From JBGSKY01 sp041740995 (GTDB taxonomy: Bacteria > Planctomycetota > Planctomycetia > Pirellulales > Pirellulaceae), in NCBI GenBank assembly GCA_041740995.1, contig JBGSKY010000299.1:1-61880 (forward strand): 61,880 nt of DNA, written 5' to 3'. Of this stretch, positions 17,622 through 26,263 are shown piece by piece. Made by a program: the position numbers and the translations under genes. The notes under the pieces were generated by a model. That model saw nothing but the letters and a program-made list of their open reading frames with translations, ran no database searches and was not told the origin of the DNA. Each line of letters starts with the position of its first letter. Positions within the stretch are counted from its first letter, which is position 1.

Positions 17622-18192
17622 CAATTGATCGCAAGAGAGATTCGAAAACCAAATAAGACGCTTCACACTGTCGGATGTAACGTCGGTCAAAGTCTTCGAC
17701 GGATTGCGGTGCCGGAGTATTCAGTTCAAAAGTCTCTGAGCTCAAAAGTTTAAGAGAATTTTTCGTCGGGGATCGGTCAGCAGCGATCGAGTCTGGCACG
17801 CGGCTAGCAATTGCCACAAAAACCTTACCAAGTTTACAACGATTTGTCGCTGACTCGCCGATCGGTCCCAAATGGCCAGTAACCGCAGCGGATAACGTTG
17901 CTTGCGACGTCTTCTTGAGTACCGCAAGAGCTAAAGCTTCGGTAACCTGTGAGCTTTCCGGTCCAATATCTGGATCGTCGAGCAACTTGGAATCAATTGA
18001 AAGCCACTCAGTCTTTGTGCGAGGCTGGTAGACGACGCTTGAACCGCACAGGATTTCTGAAACTCCCGGTAGCTGACCGAACGAGGCAGCGACCAAGCCG
18101 GCGGTGCAACTTTCGGCTAGTACAAGCGAGTGCTGCTTACTTTGAAGCTCATGAAACAACCTCAGCACTAGTTCGAAAGTTTCAGTTTTCAT
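17599..18192 (-). CDS. pncC: CinA C-terminal domain protein, nicotinamide-nucleotide amidohydrolase type
   Basis: Stand-alone CinA C-terminal/PncC domain, which deamidates NMN to nicotinate mononucleotide in pyridine nucleotide recycling. AESCTAGLVAASFGQLPGVS (26-45) carries the conserved serine S28, and GSSVVY and AAVTGHLGP are the other family signatures. It is 197 residues, slightly longer than the roughly 160 of minimal PncC, the excess being a C-terminal helix. It is the first gene of the operon with the helicase and rhomboid genes, and its end overlaps the helicase start. The N-terminal CinA pyrophosphatase domain is absent. Confidence 0.85.
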   Translation of the reverse strand: MKTETFELVLRLFHELQSKQHSLVLAESCTAGLVAASFGQLPGVSEILCGSSVVYQPRTKTEWLSIDSKLLDDPDIGPESSQVTEALALAVLKKTSQATLSAAVTGHLGPIGESATNRCKLGKVFVAIASRVPDSIAADRSPTKNSLKLLSSETFELNTPAPQSVEDFDRRYIRQCEASYLVFESLLRSIDAQPPKK

Positions 18193-18732
18193 TCGTCAAA
18201 AACAATTACTGGTTGAGAGACTAGCTTCGCTAGAAGAGCATTCACAAGATTTGGATACTGTCTAGCCAATCGGCAATGCCAGCCGCGAACCGTAGAGATC
18301 ATAACGCTGAGGCATTTCAAGTTAATGAATAAGCTTACTCGTTGCAAAGTGCCTTAGGCCAAGTAGCAAAATAGAAAAAAAGGAGGAAAACTTAGGAGTA
18401 CGAAATTAGAAGTATGAAAAATGATAAGACGAATTATTTTCCTGCCGCTATATTCCTGCCAGTCCTCTTCTTGCCATCAATGACTGAGTTAAAAAGACCA
18501 GCACTGCACTTTGAAGGCTCACCCCTTGACGAAAAGCTCAAATTGGAGGTATTCTTTTCCGATTGCAGGCAATTTCCGTGCCTAGCAGCGGCTGTGGCTC
18601 GAAAGATTTTACTGGTCTTGTTCAGATGATACGAATGCGGAGGCTTCCGTAATTCATGGTCAAAGACAACGAAACCAGCGATTTTCTCTGTCTTTTGCCC
18701 GGTTCGATGCTAGTCACCGAGAATGCAAACTG
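18193..18732. other. Intergenic spacer upstream of tRNA-Thr with degenerate tandem repeats
   Basis: Between the divergent pncC start and the tRNA there are 540 bases without a convincing gene. A CTAGC/GCTAG hairpin lies near 18220. Two adjacent 14-base units (18392-18405 and 18406-18419) and two pyrimidine-rich units ending CCTGCC (18436-18446 and 18451-18460) form a degenerate repeat patch. A 71-codon frame from 18414 begins inside these repeats and is not credible. A TTGACG at about 18527 with TATTCT 18 bases later could be a promoter but is 180 bases from the tRNA. Confidence 0.5.
18392..18460. repeat. Degenerate tandem-repeat patch
   Basis: TTAGGAGTACGAAA (18392-18405) is followed without a gap by TTAGAAGTATGAAA (12 of 14 identical). 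A few bases on, ATTTTCCTGCC (18436-18446) is echoed by TATTCCTGCC (18451-18460). The composition differs from surrounding genes. Similar GGCAGGAAAAT-like words are, from memory, dispersed in planctomycete intergenic DNA. Confidence 0.5.
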
Positions 18733-18806
18733 GCCAGCATAGCTTCAATTGGCAGAGCACCGCATTCGTAATGCGGGGGTTGTGGGTTCGACTCCCACTG
18801 CTGGCT
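18733..18806 (+). tRNA. tRNA-Thr (anticodon CGU)
   Basis: Full cloverleaf by eye. The acceptor stem GCCAGCA pairs with TGCTGGC (18799-18805), the D arm holds TAGCTTCAATTGGCAGAGC, the anticodon stem CCGCA/TGCGG encloses TTCGTAA, and the T arm is GTGGG-TTCGACT-CCCAC. The anticodon CGT at 18767-18769 reads ACG, threonine. The discriminator base is T, and the 3' CCA is not encoded. The TPR/alpha-CTD gene starts 80 bases further on, so co-transcription is possible. Confidence 0.93.
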
Positions 18807-18885
18807 CTGGCGGATGTTTTGCATCTACTTGATTGCCGTGCTCAGTCGATTGGTTACCGTTTTCAACCGTGGGAGTGATCGCTTG

Positions 18886-20214
18886 ATGATTCAAGCCGAG
18901 TCGACAATAGATTTACGTGATTTGGTACTTTCAAATCAGAGTTTCGGACCGCAAGATGTGGAGCGAATTGCCCACAGCATTGCCGACGATATGACTCAAT
19001 TTGCCCTACTTCGAGATGCTGTTTCGGAGTTGCAGAGTGACGAAAACCCTTCGCCCGCGACGCTTACGCGGCTTGGTGTTTGCCAAGTCCTGATCGGCAA
19101 GTTCGCAGAAGCTGACGCGACGCTTCGTCAAGGCGATGGGGGTGCACTTGCCCAATACTATCTTGGGAAAATCGCTTTCCAGCTCGGTGACTACGACAAG
19201 GCGATCCAGTACTACGAAGCGGCCGAGTCATCCGGCTATTCGCCAGAATATTGCAGAATGGCAATCGCCGAAGCCAAGCGTTATAAGGGTGCCAATGAAG
19301 AAGCAATGCAGCTTCTAGACAATATTTTTGGCCCAGCCGAACAAACCGCCGAATATCTTTATCAACGAGCCGCTACGGTGGCTGCCGTCGGTGGTAATCG
19401 GGAAGAAGTCATCAAACTCTACCAGCGAGCTATTCAAGTCGCCCCCAAGCATGCCGGTGCATTATTCGGTCTGGCGCTGATTTACGATCGGCTTGGCAAT
19501 GATGAGGAATCGTTTGAGCTGTATCAACGGTCCGCTTCGGTCATGCCGGCGCACGTTGGTGCGTTGATCAATCTTGGGACCGTGTATGAAGATCGAAACG
19601 AATTTGGCAAAGCAGCAGCTTGCTACCGCCGCGTGCTGGAAGTCGAGCCGGATCATCCACGAGCAAAACTGTATGCCAAAGACGCAGCTGCCGGCGGAAA
19701 CGTCCTCTTTGACGAAGATATGGCAAAACGTAACGAACGTTTGAGCCAAATGCTTAACACACCAGTCAGCGATTTTGAACTGTCCGTTCGAGCTCGCAAC
19801 TGCTTGCAAAAAATGGGCGTCCGAACGCTGGGCGACCTAACACGAACTAGCGAGCAGACATTGCTTGCAAGCAAAAACTTCGGTGAAACTTCGCTTGTCG
19901 AAATTCGTGAGATGCTCGCTAGTCGTGGCCTTTCGCTTGGTCAATTTGCTAATGAAAAACGTGATAGCGATCCACCACTGGATATTTCCGGCTTGACCGA
20001 AGATCAACAAGCACTTTTGGAACGCCCAATATCGGATCTCAATTTGTCGGTTCGAGCTAGAAAGTGCATGGTCCGTTTGCAGCTTTCATCGATTGGCGAA
20101 TTGGTACGTAAAACCGGCGACGATATGCTCGAATGCAAAAACTTCGGCGTAACCAGCTTGAACGAAGTCCGAGAGAAACTGACGGGACTCGGTTTGAAGC
20201 TTCGTGGCGATTGA
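18886..20214 (+). CDS. TPR protein with two C-terminal RNA polymerase alpha-CTD-like domains
   Basis: Starts best at ATG 18886, with GGGAG about 11 bases upstream; an open frame to 18814 begins almost at the tRNA end and is unlikely. Tetratricopeptide repeats cover about residues 80-265 (for example YYLGKIAFQLGDYDKAIQYY and LINLGTVYEDRNEFGKAAA). Two helix-hairpin-helix domains of the RNA polymerase alpha C-terminal type follow, at about 292-352 (SVRARNC, NFGETSLVEI, LASRGLSLG) and 381-442 (SVRARKC, NFGVTSLNEV). Against E. coli alpha, the positions of R265, C269, G296, S299 and E302 are kept in both, N268 only in the first, and K298 is T in both. I infer a transcription- or DNA-linked adaptor. 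No RNA polymerase N-terminal domain is present. Confidence 0.88.
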   Translation: MIQAESTIDLRDLVLSNQSFGPQDVERIAHSIADDMTQFALLRDAVSELQSDENPSPATLTRLGVCQVLIGKFAEADATLRQGDGGALAQYYLGKIAFQLGDYDKAIQYYEAAESSGYSPEYCRMAIAEAKRYKGANEEAMQLLDNIFGPAEQTAEYLYQRAATVAAVGGNREEVIKLYQRAIQVAPKHAGALFGLALIYDRLGNDEESFELYQRSASVMPAHVGALINLGTVYEDRNEFGKAAACYRRVLEVEPDHPRAKLYAKDAAAGGNVLFDEDMAKRNERLSQMLNTPVSDFELSVRARNCLQKMGVRTLGDLTRTSEQTLLASKNFGETSLVEIREMLASRGLSLGQFANEKRDSDPPLDISGLTEDQQALLERPISDLNLSVRARKCMVRLQLSSIGELVRKTGDDMLECKNFGVTSLNEVREKLTGLGLKLRGD

Positions 20215-20281
20215 TTTGAGCCTTGCGAAACAAATTGATTTAACTGCGGTTCACTGCGACCAATTTAGCTTGAACTTTGTT

Positions 20282-20305
20282 TAGGCCAGGAACCTGTCCT
20301 GGCTA
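20282..20305. repeat. Hairpin, possible terminator of the TPR/alpha-CTD gene
   Basis: CCAGGA / TCCTGG with a 5-base loop, extendable by TAG/CTA with one bulged G. It lies about 70 bases past the upstream stop. There is no T tract. Confidence 0.4.
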
Positions 20306-20420
20306 ATCGTAAGCTCGCCAGGTCGGCTGCTGTCGTAAATTTGCAAGAATATCTTAAATCGAGACTGAGCTGCGGAAGACGCCTAGTGCGTCAACCAAAT
20401 TTAAGTGTGGGAATTCGTAG

Positions 20421-20440
20421 CCGAAGTCCCCAGACTTCGG
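20421..20440. repeat. Perfect 8-bp hairpin, REP-like
   Basis: CCGAAGTC / GACTTCGG around a 4-base CCCA loop, followed by AGCCTTTTC. The form (purine/pyrimidine GAAGTC palindrome flanked by GTAG and AGCC) looks like a dispersed planctomycete intergenic repeat. The T-rich stretch after it would also allow weak termination. Confidence 0.5.
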
Positions 20441-20558
20441 AGCCTTTTCATTGGCAATCCGCTCTCCGACGAGATCGGCTACCCTGAAATCTAATCTGGT
20501 TGAAGCACTAGTTGCGGTCGACAAACATGGCCAACCGTAGGCTTGGAAAGTGGGCGTG

Positions 20559-21716
20559 ATGCGTAGCTGTGATTTTGCCGTTCTGGCCAGCGACTCAAGC
20601 ACCAGTGCACGGCGAGGTACACTCAACTTGGCGCATGGTGAGGTTCGCACCCCCGCCTTCATGCCGGTAGGGACTCTGGCAACGGTCAAGGGCGTTCTGC
20701 CTGAACAAGTCCGTCAAACCGGCGCGGACATCTTGCTATCCAATACGTATCACCTGCACTTAAGACCAACCTCTGAACGGATTGCAGAACTCGGCGGGTT
20801 GCACAAATTCATGCGTTGGGATCGTCCAATATTAACTGATTCGGGCGGCTTTCAGATTTTTTCATTAAGCGACAATGCGAAGGTCTCAGAGCATTCGGTC
20901 AAGATTCGATCACACGTCGATGGTCGGATGATCGAGCTTTCGCCAGAAGTGGCGGTGAAAATTCAAGAGAACCTCGGCAGCGATATCGCAATGCAACTCG
21001 ATCATGTGGTTGCCTTGCCGAATGAGGAAACGGTTGTCTGGGATGCCTGTCAACGCAGCGTTCGCTGGGCTGAACGATGCAAGCATGCTTCGACGCGTAA
21101 AGATCAATGTCTTTTCGGAATCGTTCAGGGCGGTTTAGACAACAAGACGCGACAATGGTCTGCGGAAGAATTGATCAAAATTGGGTTCGATGGTTACGCG
21201 ATTGGCGGACTGAGCGTCGGTGAAACGCAAGACGAGATGCTTGCGATATTGAAAGAGGTTTGCCCCATTTTGCCCACCGACAAACCGCGTTACTTGATGG
21301 GCGTGGGGACGCCAATGGATCTTTTAGAATCGATCGCACTGGGGGCCGACATGTTCGACTGTGTCATGCCGACACGTAATGGAAGAAATGCGATGGCATT
21401 CACCTCGCACGGGCAAATAAAAATTCGTAACGCTGCCTATCAAGATGACAGTCGACCGCTAGATGAACGCTGTAGTTGTCTCGCCTGCGGCTATTCCAGA
21501 GCATATTTGCGTCATTTGTTTCAAACGAAGGAAATTCTTGGACCTGTATTATTGTCGATTCACAATTTGACATATTATCAAGACTTGATGCAACAAGCTC
21601 GCGACGCGATTGAGGCTCGTCGGTTCGGCGAATTGCTAGAAGTGCATCGGACCGCCCATCGACAACAGATCGCATCTAAGTCGAATAACACAACTGCCGC
21701 TCAAACCAAAGATTGA
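20559..21716 (+). CDS. tgt: Queuine/preQ1 tRNA-guanine transglycosylase
   Basis: Exchanges guanine 34 for preQ1 in tRNAs with GUN anticodons. The ATG at 20559 is preferred, with GGAAAG at 20545-20550 at good spacing; GTG codons at 20550 and 20556 are alternatives. The catalytic aspartate is in TDSGGFQ (about residue 94), the second in FDCVMPTRNGR (about 266), and the zinc site is CSCLACGYS plus a later cysteine-free segment ending in SIHNL, whose histidine completes it. It is 385 residues, usual for the bacterial enzyme. The ABC transporter gene begins 5 bases after its stop, so the two share a transcript. queG is also in the window. Confidence 0.95.
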   Translation: MRSCDFAVLASDSSTSARRGTLNLAHGEVRTPAFMPVGTLATVKGVLPEQVRQTGADILLSNTYHLHLRPTSERIAELGGLHKFMRWDRPILTDSGGFQIFSLSDNAKVSEHSVKIRSHVDGRMIELSPEVAVKIQENLGSDIAMQLDHVVALPNEETVVWDACQRSVRWAERCKHASTRKDQCLFGIVQGGLDNKTRQWSAEELIKIGFDGYAIGGLSVGETQDEMLAILKEVCPILPTDKPRYLMGVGTPMDLLESIALGADMFDCVMPTRNGRNAMAFTSHGQIKIRNAAYQDDSRPLDERCSCLACGYSRAYLRHLFQTKEILGPVLLSIHNLTYYQDLMQQARDAIEARRFGELLEVHRTAHRQQIASKSNNTTAAQTKD

Positions 21717-21721
21717 TTGTC

Positions 21722-22453
21722 ATGTATCGATTGGAGCAAGTCAGTAAGTCTTACGGTGCGACCACTGTGCTTCATCCGATTTCCATTCAAATTCAAAGCG
21801 GCCACACGACGGCGTTGATCGGGCCCAGTGGATGTGGAAAAACGACGGTTTTGAGATTACTGACAGGATTAGTGTTACCAGACGAAGGCGTTATCTACTT
21901 TGACGATCATGAGATCGGAAAATCTGATTGGGAATTGGTTCGACAGAAGATTGGCTATGTCATTCAAGGTGGCGGGCTTTTTCCACATCTGACTGCAATG
22001 GAAAATATTGCATTAGCTGCCAACTGCACCGGTTGGACGCAAAATAAGATTGCGACTCGAATCGACGAGCTTTGCCAGTTAGTTCGAATGTCTAGTGAGC
22101 AGATAATGAAGTATCCCAAGCATCTTTCAGGTGGACAATCACAGCGGGTTAGCCTGATGCGAGCTTTAATGCTTGACCCGCGTGTTTTGTTACTCGACGA
22201 GCCGCTGGGCGCGCTGGATCCGTTGATTCGATTCGAGCTACAAGACGAATTGCGAGAGATCTTTCGTTCACTTGGGACGACAGTCGTTATGGTAACGCAT
22301 GACTTGTCAGAAGCAGCCTATCTGGCCGACCAAATTGTATTACTTAATGCCGGTCATGTTGAGCAGGTAGGTTCTCCGAATGAAATTCTGCAAAGACCGC
22401 AGTCTGCATGGGCACAAAAATTCGTTCGCTCGATTCGAAAAGTTGTCAATTAA
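21722..22453 (+). CDS. ABC transporter ATP-binding protein, quaternary-amine (OpuA/OpuB-like) type
   Basis: ATPase subunit of an importer. The ATG at 21722 gives MYRLEQVSKSYG; a TTG at 21713 overlapping the tgt stop is a weaker choice. Walker A GPSGCGKT is at 34-41, the Q loop lies around VIQGGGLFPHLT, the signature LSGGQSQRVSLMRAL near 136, and Walker B VLLLDEPLGALDP. At 243 residues it lacks the C-terminal CBS pair of OpuA/ProV, so it resembles the CBS-free versions. The permease/binding-protein fusion starts 4 bases downstream, so the two genes make a complete importer, probably for glycine betaine, choline or another osmoprotectant. Confidence 0.9.
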   Translation: MYRLEQVSKSYGATTVLHPISIQIQSGHTTALIGPSGCGKTTVLRLLTGLVLPDEGVIYFDDHEIGKSDWELVRQKIGYVIQGGGLFPHLTAMENIALAANCTGWTQNKIATRIDELCQLVRMSSEQIMKYPKHLSGGQSQRVSLMRALMLDPRVLLLDEPLGALDPLIRFELQDELREIFRSLGTTVVMVTHDLSEAAYLADQIVLLNAGHVEQVGSPNEILQRPQSAWAQKFVRSIRKVVN

Positions 22454-22457
22454 ACGA

Positions 22458-24041
22458 ATGTCCGTTGTTTCAAACTATGATTCGTTGCGGATCCACTTGT
22501 ACAGTCTAACGCTGGTCGTCGTCTGCTTAATGATTCAGGGCGAATTGCTTGCTGCTGGCGATGCGATCGTTGTTGGCTCTAAGAAATTCAATGAGTCTGT
22601 GATTCTTGGCGAGATCGCAGTGATATTGGTTGAGGACACTGGAACTGCGGTGATACATCGACGACAGCTTGGTGGAACTCAGATTCTCTGGCAAGCGATG
22701 CAGCGAGGGGATATCGATTGCTATGTCGAATACACCGGCACAATCACCGAAGAGATTCTTCCTTCACTTGGCATAAACGTCCAGTCGGAAAAGAATGAGA
22801 TGAAGTCAATCGGCTACCTAAAGGAGCAGCTTGCAATACACGATGTCATCGTTTCGAATCCGCTTGGATTCAACAATACCTACGCATTGGGAATGACTCA
22901 AGCGAACGCGCAAAAACTGGAAGTCAACAAGATTAGTCATTTGCGGGCGCATGCTCAGTTGCGGGTGGGGATCAGCGAAGAATTTCGCAATCGACGCGAC
23001 GGTTGGGATCAATTGGCATCGCGATATCAATTACCGCAGATGCGTATTCAAACCATCGATCACGATTTGGCCTACCAGGGTTTACAGAGCGACTTTATCC
23101 AAATTACCGATCTCTACACGACCGACCCTGAAATCCGCGAGCATGGTTTGGTGACGCTGGAAGATGATCTGAAGTTCTTTCCAGACTATGAAGCAGTTTT
23201 GTTAATTCGCTCTGATGTGCAAGATCGGAACCCGTTGGCATTGGCAGCGTTGCATCGTATGGAGAAATCAATCAGCCAAGAACAAATGATTGCACTTTCG
23301 GCAAGCGTCAAATTTGGCAACCTGACTGAAATACAAGCGGCTAAGGCATTTGTAAATCGAGCTTTTAATATCGGGGAAGATATCACGAGGACTGACTCAC
23401 TTCAAACGAGGAACGTTTTTTGGGCTCGATTATTACAAACGACGCAAGAACATCTTGTAATGGTTTCAATCTCTATGTTGATGGCCATTCTGATATCAAT
23501 ACCTTTGGGCATTGTTGGGCAATCGAATCTACGCTTGGGGACAACCATCGTTGGCGTCGTCAGCGTGTTGCAGACGATGCCCTCTTTGGCTTTGCTGGTC
23601 CTAATGATTCCGCTCTTCGGACTGGGTGCTTTGCCAGCGATTGTTGCATTGTTTTTCTATAGCCTATTGCCCATTGTCCGCAATACGCTCGTCGGGTTGA
23701 AGCAAATAGATTCGAGGCTGCTCGAATCGGCTGATGTGTTGGGATTGAATCGATTTCAAAGGCTTCGACTGATTGAATTACCGCTTGCAATGCCTTCCAT
23801 TCTGGCGGGAATTAAGACAGCGACTGTGATTAATATCGGCACAGCGACAATCGGAGCACTGATTGGGGCGGGCGGTTACGGCTCGCCGATTTTGACCGGA
23901 ATTCGATTGAACAATTTTTCACTTGTATTGCAGGGAGCGATTCCAGCGGCGCTAATGGCTTTGCTTGCTCAAGCTTTTTTTGTAGCGGTCGAACGCCGAA
24001 TTATTTCCCCGGGTCTGCTCGATGTTAGAGAAGAGCGTTAG
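22458..24041 (+). CDS. ABC transporter substrate-binding/permease fusion, osmoprotectant type
   Basis: The ATG at 22458 lies 4 bases after the ATPase gene. A signal or anchor segment (LTLVVVCLMIQGELLAAG) precedes an OpuAC-like binding domain (about 35-305: VGSKKFNESVILGEI, GGTQILWQAM, YVEYTGTITEEIL). The permease domain (about 320-520) has several membrane spans and a coupling-helix region, ESADVLGLNRFQRLRLIELP, ahead of AMPSILAGIKTATVINIGTA. The binding domain is at the N-terminus, whereas well-known fusions of this class put it after the permease, so topology must place it outside before the first permease span. The ligand cannot be read off; betaine or choline is most likely by family. Confidence 0.88.
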   Translation: MSVVSNYDSLRIHLYSLTLVVVCLMIQGELLAAGDAIVVGSKKFNESVILGEIAVILVEDTGTAVIHRRQLGGTQILWQAMQRGDIDCYVEYTGTITEEILPSLGINVQSEKNEMKSIGYLKEQLAIHDVIVSNPLGFNNTYALGMTQANAQKLEVNKISHLRAHAQLRVGISEEFRNRRDGWDQLASRYQLPQMRIQTIDHDLAYQGLQSDFIQITDLYTTDPEIREHGLVTLEDDLKFFPDYEAVLLIRSDVQDRNPLALAALHRMEKSISQEQMIALSASVKFGNLTEIQAAKAFVNRAFNIGEDITRTDSLQTRNVFWARLLQTTQEHLVMVSISMLMAILISIPLGIVGQSNLRLGTTIVGVVSVLQTMPSLALLVLMIPLFGLGALPAIVALFFYSLLPIVRNTLVGLKQIDSRLLESADVLGLNRFQRLRLIELPLAMPSILAGIKTATVINIGTATIGALIGAGGYGSPILTGIRLNNFSLVLQGAIPAALMALLAQAFFVAVERRIISPGLLDVREER

Positions 24042-24088
24042 ACGCTCGATCGAAATCGCTTGCATTTTTAATATAGCAGCAACAAAGT

Positions 24089-26122
24089 TTAAGACTTCAA
24101 CGATTCTGTCGCACCTCGAATCGATTTGAGTCGGTTTGGGTTGTCAGCTTGGCCCGTAAGTTCATAGAGAAATCGACTTGGAAAAGTCGGGCGATCTTTA
24201 CCCCATTTCTTTCGATTAAGAGCCAAGCTCAATGTTAGTTCCTCCTTCGCGCGAGTGATCCCGACATAGCACAGGCGACGCTCTTCATCGATCTGGTCAT
24301 CTCCACCGACCACGCTGCGGCGATGAGGCAAAATACCTTCTTCCATTCCGACCATATAAACCATCGGAAATTCAAGCCCTTTAGCACTATGGTAAGTCAT
24401 TAGTGAAATTGCGTTTCGCTGGACTTGTTTGTCATTGTTAGAAGTGAAGTCACGGCCGTCGAGCGTTACTTCCGCTAGAAAATCGCCTAGCGTAGCTCCT
24501 TCGTGTCCGTCTTCAAATTGAGAGATGGCATTGATTAGTTCTTCGACCGAGGCGCGACGGGCCGAAATCTCATCAGGATCTTGATAGTTTCGATCGATGT
24601 CTTCCAAGTATCTTGTCTCGCTGATTAAAGCTCGGGCTGCTTCGACCAGCGATTGGTTTTCGAAATCATGCTGCGACTTTTTTAGCAAGTATCGCAAATG
24701 CTGTACGCCAGACTGTGCTGGTTTCGTCAGGCTTTGCGTTGCAGCAGGATCATTGGCTATTTCCCAAACACGTTTGCCGCCACGGACCGCGATATCAAGA
24801 ATTTTTTCGACGCTTCCAGCACCGATGCCTCTCGGAGGAGTATTGATGATCCGTAAGAACGATACCTCATCGCCTGGCATCTCTATCCACTTGAAATACG
24901 CGATAAGATCGCGAACTTCCTTGCGATCAAAAAATGATTGTGAGCCGGTCAGAGTGTAGGGAAGTTTCGCGGCTCGAAGTTCAGATTCTAAAATTCGGGG
25001 TTGCTCATTGGTCCGGAACAAGATCGCAAAGTCGCGAGGTTCTAGATGCTTTTCTAATTCCAAACGACTGCGAATTTCTTGGGCGATAGTTTTGGCCTCG
25101 GTCGCGTCATCTTTGAGTTGAAGGATCTTCGGTTGGCTGCCATTGGGGCGGGCCGCTCGCAAAACCTTGTCGTGACGATGTGTGTTGAAAGCGATCAATC
25201 GATTTGCGGATGACAAAATCGCATCGGTGCTGCGGTAATTATCCTCCAGCCGAACTACGACTGCTTCGGGCCAATCATTCTTGAAATTAAGAATGTGCTT
25301 GACCTCCGCTCCACGCCATCCATAAATCGATTGATCGTCGTCACCGACAACGCACAAATTACGGTGTTCAGCAGCCAGTGCAGCGATGATGCGATATTGC
25401 GACGCATTGGTGTCTTGATATTCGTCAACCAAAACGTGATCAAATTTTCGCGCTTCTTGCTGTCGGATTTCTGTGTGTTCGCGGAAAAGCTGTTCGGTGC
25501 AAAGCAGTAAGTCGTCGAAGTCGAAAGCACCGCAGTTTTTCAGAGCTCGTTGGTACCGTGCGTACCCACTGGCGGCTAGATGTTCTTTGTCTGAGTCAGC
25601 CAAACTAGATGCGTCGCGAATCGATACACCACTGCTTTTCCAGCGGCTCAAGATCGAAAGAAAATCACTTGGTTTGATCATCGCGTCGTTTAAACGCAGC
25701 TCTCGCAGAATCGTCCTGGCTAACGATTCGCAGTCGCCACGATCGTAGATTGTGAATTTCGCAGGGTAGCCTAACGCGGTTGAGTGACGCCGTAAAATTT
25801 GAACACAATGAGAGTGAAAGGTACCGATCGACGGCTTTTTGAACGGCGGATCACCTTTTTTTACTCGCTTGGGAAGCCGGAGTTGATGGCCAACGCGTTC
25901 ACGCATTTCGTTGGCCGCTTTGTTGGTAAACGTGACCGCTAGAATGCGATCGGCGGAAATCCCGTGACGAATCAGATTGGCAATTCGATAGGTAACAACC
26001 CGCGTTTTTCCTGTCCCTGCGCCAGCCAAAACGAGCAGCGGACCGCCAAGCGTATTGACGGCATGGATTTGTGGTGGATTTAGATCAGGCATCCGCAAGA
26101 CAATTTCTACAGGTTTTGGCAC
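24089..26122 (-). CDS. UvrD/Rep/PcrA-family DNA helicase
   Basis: Superfamily 1A 3'-5' DNA helicase. The N-terminus, with NPPQIHAVNTLGGPLLVLAG running into AGTGKT Walker A, is standard. Motif II is VDEYQDTN, motif III GDDDQSIYGWRGA, motif IV NYRS, motif V MTYHSAKGLEF and motif VI CYVGITRAKEEL. It is 677 residues, close to Rep/PcrA. The ATG at 26092 (MPDLNPPQ) is an equally good start. It has no C-terminal Tudor-like extension, so Rep or PcrA cannot be separated by eye. Divergent from rplU. Confidence 0.93.
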   Translation of the reverse strand: MPKPVEIVLRMPDLNPPQIHAVNTLGGPLLVLAGAGTGKTRVVTYRIANLIRHGISADRILAVTFTNKAANEMRERVGHQLRLPKRVKKGDPPFKKPSIGTFHSHCVQILRRHSTALGYPAKFTIYDRGDCESLARTILRELRLNDAMIKPSDFLSILSRWKSSGVSIRDASSLADSDKEHLAASGYARYQRALKNCGAFDFDDLLLCTEQLFREHTEIRQQEARKFDHVLVDEYQDTNASQYRIIAALAAEHRNLCVVGDDDQSIYGWRGAEVKHILNFKNDWPEAVVVRLEDNYRSTDAILSSANRLIAFNTHRHDKVLRAARPNGSQPKILQLKDDATEAKTIAQEIRSRLELEKHLEPRDFAILFRTNEQPRILESELRAAKLPYTLTGSQSFFDRKEVRDLIAYFKWIEMPGDEVSFLRIINTPPRGIGAGSVEKILDIAVRGGKRVWEIANDPAATQSLTKPAQSGVQHLRYLLKKSQHDFENQSLVEAARALISETRYLEDIDRNYQDPDEISARRASVEELINAISQFEDGHEGATLGDFLAEVTLDGRDFTSNNDKQVQRNAISLMTYHSAKGLEFPMVYMVGMEEGILPHRRSVVGGDDQIDEERRLCYVGITRAKEELTLSLALNRKKWGKDRPTFPSRFLYELTGQADNPNRLKSIRGATESLKS

Positions 26123-26263
26123 AATCGGTTCAAAATCCTACTCGCTATGGAACCGTAAGGAAGCTCTAATTTGGGCTTGCCGATGCCTGGTCGATCCGAT
26201 AGCATTCTCCGCTCAGATTTGTGAGAAATCCTCCTTTGCCTCTATGCTTTCCAGTAAAATACG

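Larger units (their letters stand above)
20215..20549. other. Intergenic spacer with two REP-like hairpins
   Basis: 335 bases between the TPR/alpha-CTD gene and tgt. It holds a hairpin CCAGGA/TCCTGG (20282-20305 including flanking TAG/CTA pairing) and a perfect 8-bp hairpin CCGAAGTC/GACTTCGG at 20421-20440. No small gene with a ribosome binding site is seen. The hairpins may end the upstream transcript or be dispersed repeats. Confidence 0.5.

Noticed and set aside
18414..18629. 71-codon plus-strand frame with a purine-rich stretch upstream
   Set aside because: It begins within degenerate tandem repeats, the purine-rich sequence is too far from the ATG, and the product has no coding-like pattern.
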